In this document: one piece after another, positions 45,442-53,179 of the stretch
Numbering within the stretch: the first letter of the stretch is position 1
Layout of the letters: the number at the start of each line of letters is the position of its first letter
Assembly: GCA_003014445.1 (NCBI GenBank)
Contig: PYGH01000001.1
Span: forward strand, 248,001-312,000
Source of the DNA: Fusobacterium naviforme
GTDB taxonomy: Bacteria > Bacillota > Clostridia > Lachnospirales > Lachnospiraceae
Direction: 5' to 3'
Length of the DNA stretch: 64,000 nucleotides
The notes under the pieces: generated by a model
What the model was told of the DNA's origin: nothing
Databases searched by the model: none
What the model saw: the letters and a program-made list of their open reading frames with translations, nothing else
Translations under genes and position numbers: made by a program

Positions 45442-47235
45442 ATGCCGGAGGAGAAAAATCAGATAATGAACAGCCATTATACTATTGAAAAAAATCATCA
45501 GATATTGATTGCATTGCTTAAGGCGCATGGAATTAGAAAGGTTGTTGCAAGCCCTGGGGGGACAAATATCAGTTTTGTTGCAAGCATTCAAAATGATCCG
45601 TATTTTGAAATCTTTTCCTGTATTGATGAACGATCCGCCGCTTACATCGCGTGTGGGATTGCTTCACAATCGGGAGAGAAGGTTGCCTTGTCTTGCACAG
45701 GAGCTACTTCTTCTAGAAACTATTATCCGGGGTTAACTGAAGCTTACTATAGAAAACTTCCTATATTGGCAATCACTAGTTCTAGAGCAAATGAAGATAT
45801 CGGCCACGATATTCCACAGGTGACTGATCGCAGATGTCCGCCTAAGGATGTCGTTAAAATGAGTGTTTATTTACCGTCAATTCATTCTAAAACTGATGAA
45901 TGGTCATGCCAGGTGAATGCAAATAAGGCAATTCTGGAATTGACACATAATTGCAGTGGACCAGTGCATATAAATCTAGTTACAGAGTATGTAGCTGATT
46001 TATCTGAAAAAGATTTGCCTACTGTAAGGGTGGTTGATCGAATCACTTTCACAGGAGAGTTTCCTGAAATCAAAAGTAAAAATATTGCTATTTTTATTGG
46101 GCAGCACGAACCATTTAAAGACTCTTTAACAGCAGCCATTGAAGAATTCTGTGAAAAATACAATGCTGTAGTACTAGTGGATCACACAAGTAATTATAAT
46201 GGCAAATACAAGGTGTATCCTTTCGTTGTATCGAATCAGGTAGAGAATTCCTTCCAGTGCAATAACATAGATTTAATGATACAGTTGGGGAATATTTCAG
46301 GTGCATATTATAAAATTAACCCGCAAAATGTATGGAGGATTAATTTGGATGGGGAACTAAAAGACCCATTTCATAAATTACAATATGTTTTTGAGATGAG
46401 TGATGAGAACTTTTTTGCGAGATACAATAATATAAAAGATAGAAAAGACGGAGTAACTTTTTATTCCGATTGGTTTAATACTTATCATGAACTTGAAGGA
46501 AAACTTTCCAGTATAATGGATATTCTTCCCTTCTCAAATATTTGGATATCACATCAATTAGCATCTAAAATTCCATCTAATAGTAATTTATACCTTGGGA
46601 TTTTAAACACTTTGAGATCATGGAACATTTTCCCGGGTAATGATATTGATTTGTGCATTTCTAATGTGGGAGGATTCGGTATTGATGGTGGGATTTCTAC
46701 TGCTGTTGGGATCTCCCTATCTAACCAATCTAAACTTACATTCTGCATTCTTGGAGATCTGTCATTTTTTTATGATATGAATGCAATGGGAAACCGGCAT
46801 ATTGGTAAAAATATGAGAATACTAGTCGTAAATAATGGCTTGGGGACCGAATTTAAAATTGGTAATAGTCTTGCAATGAGAGCTGGATTAGGTGATAGTA
46901 CAGATCAGTATATTGCAGCTAAAGGCCATTTTATAAGTCCAGACGATAGTGTGATTAAAAAATATGTGGAAAGTATAGGATTTGATTATATAAGTGCTGC
47001 AAATAAGAAAGAGTTTAATGAAAAAGTTGCCATTTTTACTCAGGCAGAATCATTAGAAAAACCTATAGTATTTGAAGTTTTTACGAAAGACTCAGATGAA
47101 AATGATGCTTTAAATCAAGTCACTCATTTATCATCTTCTTTAAAAGGATCTATAAAGTCTAACGCTAAAACAGTTATTAAAGGATTGATTGGCCAACATG
47201 GATATGAATCTTTGCGCCAGACTATAAAAAAATGA
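45442..47235 (+). CDS. MenD-like thiamine-diphosphate enzyme
   Basis: A 597-residue ThDP-dependent enzyme closest to SEPHCHC synthase (MenD). Shown by FSCIDERSAAYIACGIA (ThDP-activating Glu, as in MenD DERS), ALSCTGATSSRNYYPGLTEA, and GDLSFFYDMNAMGNRHIG followed by VVNN (Mg/ThDP block). The MenD signature PGSRS is replaced by SPGGTN, so the Arg that contacts isochorismate is missing. The substrate therefore probably differs from MenD. It stands at the end of the glycan island with an SDR. ATG 45442 is used; ATG 45466, 12 bases after GGAGGAG, is a likely alternative start. Confidence 0.75.
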   Translation: MPEEKNQIMNSHYTIEKNHQILIALLKAHGIRKVVASPGGTNISFVASIQNDPYFEIFSCIDERSAAYIACGIASQSGEKVALSCTGATSSRNYYPGLTEAYYRKLPILAITSSRANEDIGHDIPQVTDRRCPPKDVVKMSVYLPSIHSKTDEWSCQVNANKAILELTHNCSGPVHINLVTEYVADLSEKDLPTVRVVDRITFTGEFPEIKSKNIAIFIGQHEPFKDSLTAAIEEFCEKYNAVVLVDHTSNYNGKYKVYPFVVSNQVENSFQCNNIDLMIQLGNISGAYYKINPQNVWRINLDGELKDPFHKLQYVFEMSDENFFARYNNIKDRKDGVTFYSDWFNTYHELEGKLSSIMDILPFSNIWISHQLASKIPSNSNLYLGILNTLRSWNIFPGNDIDLCISNVGGFGIDGGISTAVGISLSNQSKLTFCILGDLSFFYDMNAMGNRHIGKNMRILVVNNGLGTEFKIGNSLAMRAGLGDSTDQYIAAKGHFISPDDSVIKKYVESIGFDYISAANKKEFNEKVAIFTQAESLEKPIVFEVFTKDSDENDALNQVTHLSSSLKGSIKSNAKTVIKGLIGQHGYESLRQTIKK

Positions 47236-48077
47236 CTATGAAAATAAAACGATACTTACAATCATTTATATCTTTATTCAAAGAACAAAAAGTTAAATCG
47301 ATTATCATTCCCACTTTACCAGAACAACTATTTGATGGTAAAGTTGCTCTTGTCACGGGAGGATCTAGTGGCATCGGATTGGGCATCGCAAAGTCGTTGG
47401 CCTCTTGTGGCTGTAAAGTAATCATTGCTGGTAGAAATGAAAAGAGACTAATTGAAGCTATTAATATTGTTGGAAATAACTCTAAGTATATTATTTTAGA
47501 CATTTCAGATGCAGCTTCTATAGAGGGTAAAATAGAACAAGCTTGGAACATTTATTCCGAGAAGAAAATTGATATTCTTATTAACTCTGCGGGAAACGCT
47601 TGCGTTTCTGGATACAACAATTTTTTTAAGACTACAATTTCATCCTATGATCAAGTCATGGATGCAAATGCTAAAGGAGTGTTTTTTACGTCCCAAAGCA
47701 TTGCTAAACGTATGATTGAAAATAATATTCACGGTCATATATTAAATGTATCTTCTTCCTCAGCATTACGTCCAGCGTGGACGCCCTATGAGATGTCTAA
47801 GTGGTCAATTAGAGGATTTACAATGGGATTGGCAGATACACTTATTAAATATGGTATCGTGGTGAATGCAATTGCTCCTGGTCCAACAGCAACTAATATG
47901 ACAGGAAAACAGTATGACGATTCAATTTATCATTCCACTTCTCCTTCTTCAAGGTACACTACTGTTGATGAAGTTGCTTATTTGGCTACCATTATGGTAA
48001 GTGATACCTGCAATATGGTCGTGGGGGATACTTTTTATATTACTGGTGGTTGTGGGACAATTTCTCTTCATAATTGA
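47232..48077 (+). CDS. Short-chain dehydrogenase/reductase
   Basis: A 281-residue SDR with VTGGSSGIGLGIAKSLASC (NAD(P) Rossmann motif), ILINSAGNAC (NAG), LNVSSSSALRPAWTPYEMSK (catalytic Ser, Tyr and Lys) and a closing GVVNAIAPGPTATNM-type block. About 35 residues precede the Rossmann motif. It is coupled by ATGA to the MenD-like gene, so it may reduce a ketone made by that enzyme. Its substrate is unknown. Last gene of the island. Confidence 0.83.
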   Translation: MTMKIKRYLQSFISLFKEQKVKSIIIPTLPEQLFDGKVALVTGGSSGIGLGIAKSLASCGCKVIIAGRNEKRLIEAINIVGNNSKYIILDISDAASIEGKIEQAWNIYSEKKIDILINSAGNACVSGYNNFFKTTISSYDQVMDANAKGVFFTSQSIAKRMIENNIHGHILNVSSSSALRPAWTPYEMSKWSIRGFTMGLADTLIKYGIVVNAIAPGPTATNMTGKQYDDSIYHSTSPSSRYTTVDEVAYLATIMVSDTCNMVVGDTFYITGGCGTISLHN

Positions 48078-48106
48078 TTGCTTGGTAGCAATTGAGTAAT
48101 TGAATA

Positions 48107-48141
48107 GGGGCTGCCGCACTAATCCTTAGTGCGACAGCCCC
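48107..48141. terminator. Bidirectional hairpin between convergent genes
   Basis: GGGGCTG-C-CGCACTAA and TTAGTGCG-A-CAGCCCC form a 15-base-pair stem with one mismatch and a TCC loop, between the convergent SDR and lysozyme genes. No strong U-tract follows in either direction. Confidence 0.6.
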
Positions 48142-48169
48142 GTCCCTAATCAAAACATCGATATTTTTC

Positions 48170-49600
48170 TTACTCTCCCGCCGGAGTCACCCGGCCCTGA
48201 CTGCCTGCGTTGGAAGTGTCACCTTCCAGTGTGGGCTTTGCTTCTACATGGGTGATTTCCTCAGAGCTGTCAGAGGAAGCTTTGCTGCCGGTGCCTGTGG
48301 TAGAACTTTTATCCGCACCTGTTGCAGCGCCATCTGCGGAAATTCCCCCGGTTTGAGCTGATCCGGGCGCTGCGCCGGCATTACCCGCGTCCGTGCCTTC
48401 CGCTGCGGTCTCCTCATGATATTCGCTCATGGCGCCGCCTCCGTCGATCCACCAGGTCTTTCCGTTATATTCGACCTTCGTGTCATGGTACATGCTTCCG
48501 TCTGCGCCGAGGTAGTAGAGGGTTTCATTGACATTGACCACGCCGGTCTGCATCGCGCCGTCACCGCCCATATAGTACCAGAGCCCGGCATCGCTCACCC
48601 AGCCGGTCTGCATGTTGCCGTCGGTGGCGAAGTAGTACCATTTTCCGTTGATCTGTTTCCAGCCGAGCCGCATGATGCCGGTACCGGGATCGAAGTAGCA
48701 TTTCTTCCCGGAAAGCTCCTTCCACCCTCCGGTGTAGATCGTCCCGTCCGGGTTCATAAAGTAGGAATTGCTGCCGTCGAAGATCAGCGTGTCCTTCTGC
48801 ATGCGGTAGTCCTGGTAGTAGTACCAGCGGTTGTCAAATTTTTTCCAGCTGTTTGCGGGGATTACAGAGGAGAAATCCTTGAACTGGAGGTCTATATCGA
48901 CTCCTCCGTTGATTCCCTCTATGTTTCCTGACTCGGTGCCCTGCCACATGACAGGATTCTTATATTTTGCAGGGCGCTCATAGGCGGCGACCCAGACGGG
49001 GTACTGAGAGAGAGCATCCATGTCCAGCTTGTTTGTGATCCAGTAGTCGTTGGCGTAAAGAATGGGATAATATCCCGCATCGCTGATTTTTCTGCAGAAG
49101 GCGTGGACGATCGCGGATATCTCGTCCTTTGGCAGAGAACCGAGGGTGTCTGCATTTTCCGCATCAAAGGCGATGGGATAGGAGATGGGATGGTCCCGGA
49201 CGATGTTCAGAACGAAATCCGCTTCCTGCTCCGCCATCTCCACGGTGGTCGCGTAGGAGTAGATATATGCGCCGATCCTGACGCCGGCAGCTGCGGCGTC
49301 CCGCGCGTTCTGCTGAAACAGCGGATCCTCCTTGCCCTGATAGCGAGTGCCGAGCATGACGAAATCGACGTCGTTTTGCGCGGCGGTCTGCCAGTCTATC
49401 TCGCCCTGCCAGTGAGAGACATCGACACCCCGGTGCAGGACGCCGCCGATGCTGCTTCCCTCCTCAAAGAGGCGGTAGCTGCCGTCGGAGATGCGCGTCA
49501 GCTTGTCTGCGGCATAGCTGCTTCCGGGGAAGGAGAGCAGCAGCGCCGCGGCAAGCGCGGAGGATAGAAGGCGCTTGGGTAAATGCGTTTGGGTTTTCAT
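48170..49600 (-). CDS. GH25 lysozyme with cell-wall-binding repeats
   Basis: An exported muramidase of about 476 residues. A signal peptide (ends SSYAAD) is followed by a GH25 domain (about 55-245) with GVDVSHWQGEIDW, YPIAFDAENAD (catalytic Asp-x-Glu) and GVDIDLQF. About six CW_binding_1 repeats (GKWYYFATDG, GLWYYMGGDG) follow, then a Ser/Gly/Thr-rich tail. Cleaves beta-1,4 links in peptidoglycan while bound to a wall glycan. The ATG at 49600 has GAGG seven bases before it; an upstream start would place the site inside the gene. Comparable to phage and pneumococcal Cpl-type lysozymes, but chromosomal context is not phage-like. Confidence 0.87.
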   Translation of the reverse strand: MKTQTHLPKRLLSSALAAALLLSFPGSSYAADKLTRISDGSYRLFEEGSSIGGVLHRGVDVSHWQGEIDWQTAAQNDVDFVMLGTRYQGKEDPLFQQNARDAAAAGVRIGAYIYSYATTVEMAEQEADFVLNIVRDHPISYPIAFDAENADTLGSLPKDEISAIVHAFCRKISDAGYYPILYANDYWITNKLDMDALSQYPVWVAAYERPAKYKNPVMWQGTESGNIEGINGGVDIDLQFKDFSSVIPANSWKKFDNRWYYYQDYRMQKDTLIFDGSNSYFMNPDGTIYTGGWKELSGKKCYFDPGTGIMRLGWKQINGKWYYFATDGNMQTGWVSDAGLWYYMGGDGAMQTGVVNVNETLYYLGADGSMYHDTKVEYNGKTWWIDGGGAMSEYHEETAAEGTDAGNAGAAPGSAQTGGISADGAATGADKSSTTGTGSKASSDSSEEITHVEAKPTLEGDTSNAGSQGRVTPAGE

Positions 49601-49643
49601 ATAAGACCTCAATAGAATTACAGCGCCAGAAATACTGCGCCCC

Positions 49644-49660
49644 CGCAGATCTTATCTGCG
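49644..49660. other. Short perfect hairpin upstream of the lysozyme gene
   Basis: CGCAGAT-CTT-ATCTGCG, a perfect 7-base stem in the 183-base gap between two minus-strand genes. No U-tract follows; it could be a weak terminator of the upstream repeat-protein gene or a leader structure. Confidence 0.4.
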
Positions 49661-49783
49661 CGCGGGTGAAGGTATCTGTGGCACATATATCATTTCATTT
49701 GTGTCGGTTTGATATTGTCAGACTCGATGCGGGGGCGTGACGGTGAGACAGTGAAACGAAGGCTGAAGTGCGCCCTTCGTGTG

Positions 49784-50809
49784 TTACTGCCACCCTGCCG
49801 GGGCGACAGTGCCGGAGGAGCTGCCTCCGGAATTGCCGGAGCCTGCGCCGGGGCCGCTGGTCTGATCGCTGGCCTGTCCCCGCCCGCGGCTCTGATTGGA
49901 GCCCGGAGCGGCGGTGGAGGTGGATCCGGAGGAGCTGCTGCCGGATTTGCTGCCTGAGGAGGCAATATTCACCTCCTTTGCGGCGATACTGCCGCCACCG
50001 GTATAGGCGCCGTTTGCGTCAAAGCTGTAATTGTTGCCGTCTATGGTCAGAGTGGTTCCGGAGACCATTTTGCCGTCGCTGCCCAGATAGTAGTAGCCGC
50101 CGTTTGAGTGTACCCATCCTGTGAGCATATGTCCGTTTTCATCGAAGCACATCCAGACATCGTTGATTTTGGCCCAGCCGTATGTCATCCGGCCGTCAGC
50201 GGGATTCATATAGTAGCGGCTTGTGCCGTCGGAGAGCCATCCGGTCTTCATCTTTCCGTCGGAGCCAAAGTAGAAGTAGGTGTTGTCAATCTTCTGCCAC
50301 CCGGTCTTCATCTTTCCATCCGTACCGAGCCAGTACCAGTCGTCGCCGATTTTCATCCACTTGAAGGCGCAGCGCCCGTCTGCCTTGAAGTAGTACCAGC
50401 TGTCGTTCATGTTGCGCCAGCCGACTGCGAGCTCACCGGTACCGCGCATGAAAAAGTAATTGTTTCCGACCTTCAGCCAGTTCTCCTGCACCAGCGTGCC
50501 ATCCTCGAGGCAGTAGTACCACTTCCCCTCGTCCTTGATCCAGCCGGTCTGCATCACACCGTCCGCGCTGAAATAATACCACTTGGAATCGATCTTTTTG
50601 AACCCCTTGGTCATGGAGCCGTCGGAGAGATCCATATAGTAGTAGCCGTCCTTCGTTTGAATCCATCCCTTGTGACGGCTTCCGTCCGTATCGTAGTACA
50701 CCCAGCCTCCGTTTTCAGAGACCCATCCGGTAGCTGCATATGCAGTGACTGCGGGGGCAGCTGCGAGTGCCAGGACCAGCGCAGTGGTGACAAGCCCTTT
50801 TCTTCTCAT
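49784..50809 (-). CDS. Secreted protein made of about twelve cell-wall-binding repeats
   Basis: A 341-residue exported protein. Signal peptide MRRKGLVTTALVLALAAAPA ending near AYAA, then about 12 consecutive CW_binding_1 repeats of about 20 residues (for example GFKKIDSKWYYFSADGVMQT). A tail rich in Ser, Gly and Pro follows, without an anchor. The repeats are close to complete with G-W and Y-Y aromatic pairs. No catalytic domain is present. It may act as a wall-glycan-binding scaffold or adhesin. AAGGAGGG precedes the ATG at 50809; an upstream frame is not needed. Confidence 0.85.
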   Translation of the reverse strand: MRRKGLVTTALVLALAAAPAVTAYAATGWVSENGGWVYYDTDGSRHKGWIQTKDGYYYMDLSDGSMTKGFKKIDSKWYYFSADGVMQTGWIKDEGKWYYCLEDGTLVQENWLKVGNNYFFMRGTGELAVGWRNMNDSWYYFKADGRCAFKWMKIGDDWYWLGTDGKMKTGWQKIDNTYFYFGSDGKMKTGWLSDGTSRYYMNPADGRMTYGWAKINDVWMCFDENGHMLTGWVHSNGGYYYLGSDGKMVSGTTLTIDGNNYSFDANGAYTGGGSIAAKEVNIASSGSKSGSSSSGSTSTAAPGSNQSRGRGQASDQTSGPGAGSGNSGGSSSGTVAPAGWQ

Positions 50810-50853
50810 GAAACAACCCTCCTTAATGAATATGATCTTCAAAATATAGTATT

Positions 50854-50862
50854 AGTATAGCA
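50854..50862 (-). promoter_or_regulatory. Extended -10 upstream of the repeat protein gene
   Basis: On the minus strand TGC-TATACT forms an extended -10 (TGN-TATACT) about 45 bases before the start codon. The -35 region (TTTCCT-like) is weak. Confidence 0.35.
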
Positions 50863-50969
50863 CTGCCGCAGGAAAGGAAACAGTGTCTGCTTTCCTAATT
50901 ATTTGTTACATTTTGTGTTGGTAGAGATTGTAGCTGTGGTTCTTGCGGATGTTCTGTGGTGTTTATTTT

Positions 50970-52787
50970 TTATGAGCGGATGCTGCCCCTTGCCGACATT
51001 ACCCGTGTCCTGTGCTCCTGCACCCGTCTGTGGTAGTCCTTTGCATAGCGGTACATGATGAGCGTGTAGTCGCCAAAGGTCTTGCCGAGATTTTCCTTGT
51101 ATATGGCCCATAGTGTCCAGAGAAAACCGCCGAGCGCCATATAGCTCCAGATGATGGAGCGTTCTGTGTCATCTGGCTCACGCTCAAAGTAGAAGCGCAT
51201 CAGCTGTTCTGTCTGTTCATTATTATAATAGGAATAGATCGCGCACATGGCGACATCGATCAGCGGATCGGCCATTCCGGCATATTCCCAGTCGATGAGC
51301 CGCAGCCCTTCCCCTGTGAAGATGAAATTTGCGGCGACGCTGTCTATGTGCGAGAGCGCCTCGGGTCGATGGAGTGAGCCAAGGTACCGGAGCAGCTCTT
51401 CCATGCGCCCTTTCACCTCCGGGTAATCCTCAAAGGGGATGCCGCCGCTCTCCCGGCACAGCCGCTCGTAAAATGCGATCCGCTCGCGCAGATCGAAGCG
51501 GTGCGAAACCTTTGTGCCCGAGTGGTGCAGCTGCTTAAGAAGCTGCATGCAGCGCTGCATATCCTCGGCGCTCTCCGGATCTGCGTTTCTGGAGCCGTCA
51601 TAGAACACAGAGATCTTGTAGCCATTTTCCGGGTCAAACCATATGATCTTTTCAGAGATGCCGAGACCCTCCACCGCGCGGTAGTTTTCATGCTCCTGGC
51701 GCCTGTCGATCAGGAGCTCCGTTCCGATGCCGGGGATACGGCAGATGTACTGCTGTCCCTTCACGGAGAAGAGGAAGGACTGGTTGGTCATGCCGGCCTT
51801 CAGGCGCTTTATGCCGCGGATCTCAGATTCCGGAACCCGGAAGACGCGGGAGATCAGCTCCATGGCGGCATTGTCCGAGTGATCCTGATAGTAGGGGTCG
51901 AAGCGCCGCAGCTCCTCCAGATTTTCAAATTCGTAGACCTGGTCGTCGGGCTGGCGGTTGATGCTCATCTCAGGGGAGACTGTGCGGCCGTGCTGTCCGT
52001 GCAGCAGGTCGATGTAGACATTTTCCCAGTAGTACTGCTCCTTGCCCGGTGTGGCATAGGCCTCCGTGAGCGCGGGAAGCAGCGCCTCCGAGAATGTGCG
52101 GGAGAGATACACAGGCCCATACATTACATAGCTGTCCTGACCGCCGATCTGCACATCGGTGATGACCCCGCGCTTGTTGGCTGTGAGTGTCCACTCGGAG
52201 GTCTCACCGTCGGCATAGACTGCGGAGTACCAGGCGCCCGGCTCATAGCGATGATACATATTCTCGCGCATCCAGTTGTCGGAGGAGAGCAGATACATGT
52301 TCCGCCCGCGGAACAGCTCCCGCGCGTGGTATACGGAGGAGATGTTGTTCTTCTCCGCAAAGTCCGGGTTATAGAGGAGCTTCACGCCGAATTGATCAAT
52401 GAGATAGTCAAATTTCTCCTTGAGATATCCTACGACGAGGGTGATGTCGGAAATACCCGCCTCGTGCAGCTGGCGGATCTGCCGCTCCAGCATGCGCTCT
52501 CCGTGTACCCGGAGCAGTCCCTTTGGGAGCTCATAGCTCAGCGGAACAAAGCGGGAGCCGAAGCCCGCAGCGAGTATCACTGCGCCGTCCACCCGGAAGG
52601 GCTCCAGAAAATGAACGCCGCTCTCTGTGATTTCACGGTTTCCGGGGGAGAGGAGTCCGCGCTCCGTGGCATCGGCAATCAGAGTGTTGACGCGCCCCAG
52701 AGAGATGTGCATCCGCTCTGCGAGTGCGCGCTGTGTGAGCTGCGGCTGCTCTGTGAGCTCCCGCAGAAGAAAAGCTGTGTAGTCCAT
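50970..52787 (-). CDS. HTH-LicC-LicA fusion: CTP:phosphocholine cytidylyltransferase and choline kinase
   Basis: A 605-residue protein with three parts. (1) A winged helix-turn-helix (about 1-60). (2) A nucleotidyltransferase (about 68-300) with VILAAGFGSRFVPLSYELPK and ITLVVGYLKEKFDYL, close to pneumococcal LicC. (3) A choline/ethanolamine-kinase-like domain (about 330-590) with LSHIDSVAANFIF and LRLIDWEYAGMADPLID, as in LicA. Together the two catalytic parts would phosphorylate choline and activate it to CDP-choline for surface glycan decoration. No LicB or LicD is in the window. It lies among choline-binding-type repeat proteins, whose ligand it may supply. Confidence 0.82.
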   Translation of the reverse strand: MDYTAFLLRELTEQPQLTQRALAERMHISLGRVNTLIADATERGLLSPGNREITESGVHFLEPFRVDGAVILAAGFGSRFVPLSYELPKGLLRVHGERMLERQIRQLHEAGISDITLVVGYLKEKFDYLIDQFGVKLLYNPDFAEKNNISSVYHARELFRGRNMYLLSSDNWMRENMYHRYEPGAWYSAVYADGETSEWTLTANKRGVITDVQIGGQDSYVMYGPVYLSRTFSEALLPALTEAYATPGKEQYYWENVYIDLLHGQHGRTVSPEMSINRQPDDQVYEFENLEELRRFDPYYQDHSDNAAMELISRVFRVPESEIRGIKRLKAGMTNQSFLFSVKGQQYICRIPGIGTELLIDRRQEHENYRAVEGLGISEKIIWFDPENGYKISVFYDGSRNADPESAEDMQRCMQLLKQLHHSGTKVSHRFDLRERIAFYERLCRESGGIPFEDYPEVKGRMEELLRYLGSLHRPEALSHIDSVAANFIFTGEGLRLIDWEYAGMADPLIDVAMCAIYSYYNNEQTEQLMRFYFEREPDDTERSIIWSYMALGGFLWTLWAIYKENLGKTFGDYTLIMYRYAKDYHRRVQEHRTRVMSARGSIRS

Positions 52788-52835
52788 AAGCTACCTCGTT
52801 TGTTCAAATAAAAAGAAAAGCAATAGAATATGAAC

Positions 52836-52844
52836 ATTATAGCA
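52836..52844 (-). promoter_or_regulatory. Promoter for the HTH-LicC-LicA gene (extended -10)
   Basis: The minus strand has TGC-TATAAT, a perfect -10 with the TGN extension, about 50 bases before the start. The -35 hexamer is weak. It lies in the intergenic region shared with the divergent repeat-protein gene. Confidence 0.55.
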
Positions 52845-52975
52845 CACAGAGCTTACATAAGAAAAGGGTGCATCTGTACTGATCTTACGTTTACTCTGGG
52901 TGTGGGCGGGGCGCGTATGCGGCAGACGCAGGATTGTATTTATATAAATACATAAAGGGCAAAAAAATACATAGC

Positions 52976-52992
52976 TGTAATATTTACGTAAG
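52976..52992 (+). promoter_or_regulatory. Second WalR-type direct repeat
   Basis: TGTAAT-ATTTA-CGTAAG, 11-base period, one mismatch in the second half-site. It lies 95 bases upstream of the perfect pair at 53071 in the same gap. Confidence 0.45.
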
Positions 52993-53070
52993 AAAATAGC
53001 CGGAGAAAAGCTATAGAATTCACTCCGGGAATCGTCTATACTAGGATCTGTAATCAGAGAAAGGCACCAC

Positions 53071-53116
53071 TGTAAGGGATTTGTAAGTTGCAATTCCCCA
53101 TAAACAGCGGTACAAT
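53071..53116 (+). promoter_or_regulatory. WalR-type box abutting a sigma-A promoter
   Basis: TGTAAGGGATTTGTAAG (53071-53087) has two TGTAAG half-sites, N5 apart, directly adjacent to TTGCAA (53088-53093), 17 bases, and TACAAT (53111-53116). This places the response-regulator site immediately upstream of the -35, the position expected for activation. Same half-sites as 6390-6406. Confidence 0.65.
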
Positions 53117-53179
53117 CTCAGGGAACGCAATTAGGGATTTCAAAGGTTTCCAAAAAACGAAAAGGAGAGTGCATTTATT

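Larger units (their letters stand above)
36194..48080. other. AT-rich glycan island
   Basis: From just after the DegT gene to the end of the SDR gene, base composition and codon use are visibly more AT-rich than the flanks. The proteins are richer in Lys, Ile and Asn and the codons end mostly in A or T. It carries its own initiating transferase, polymerase, GT2 and flippase, so it looks like a horizontally acquired or swapped capsule-type cassette inside an older glycan locus. Confidence 0.7.

Noticed and set aside
45442-47235. Annotating the ThDP enzyme as MenD of menaquinone synthesis
   Set aside because: It lacks the PGSRS Arg motif and sits in a glycan cluster without any other men gene.
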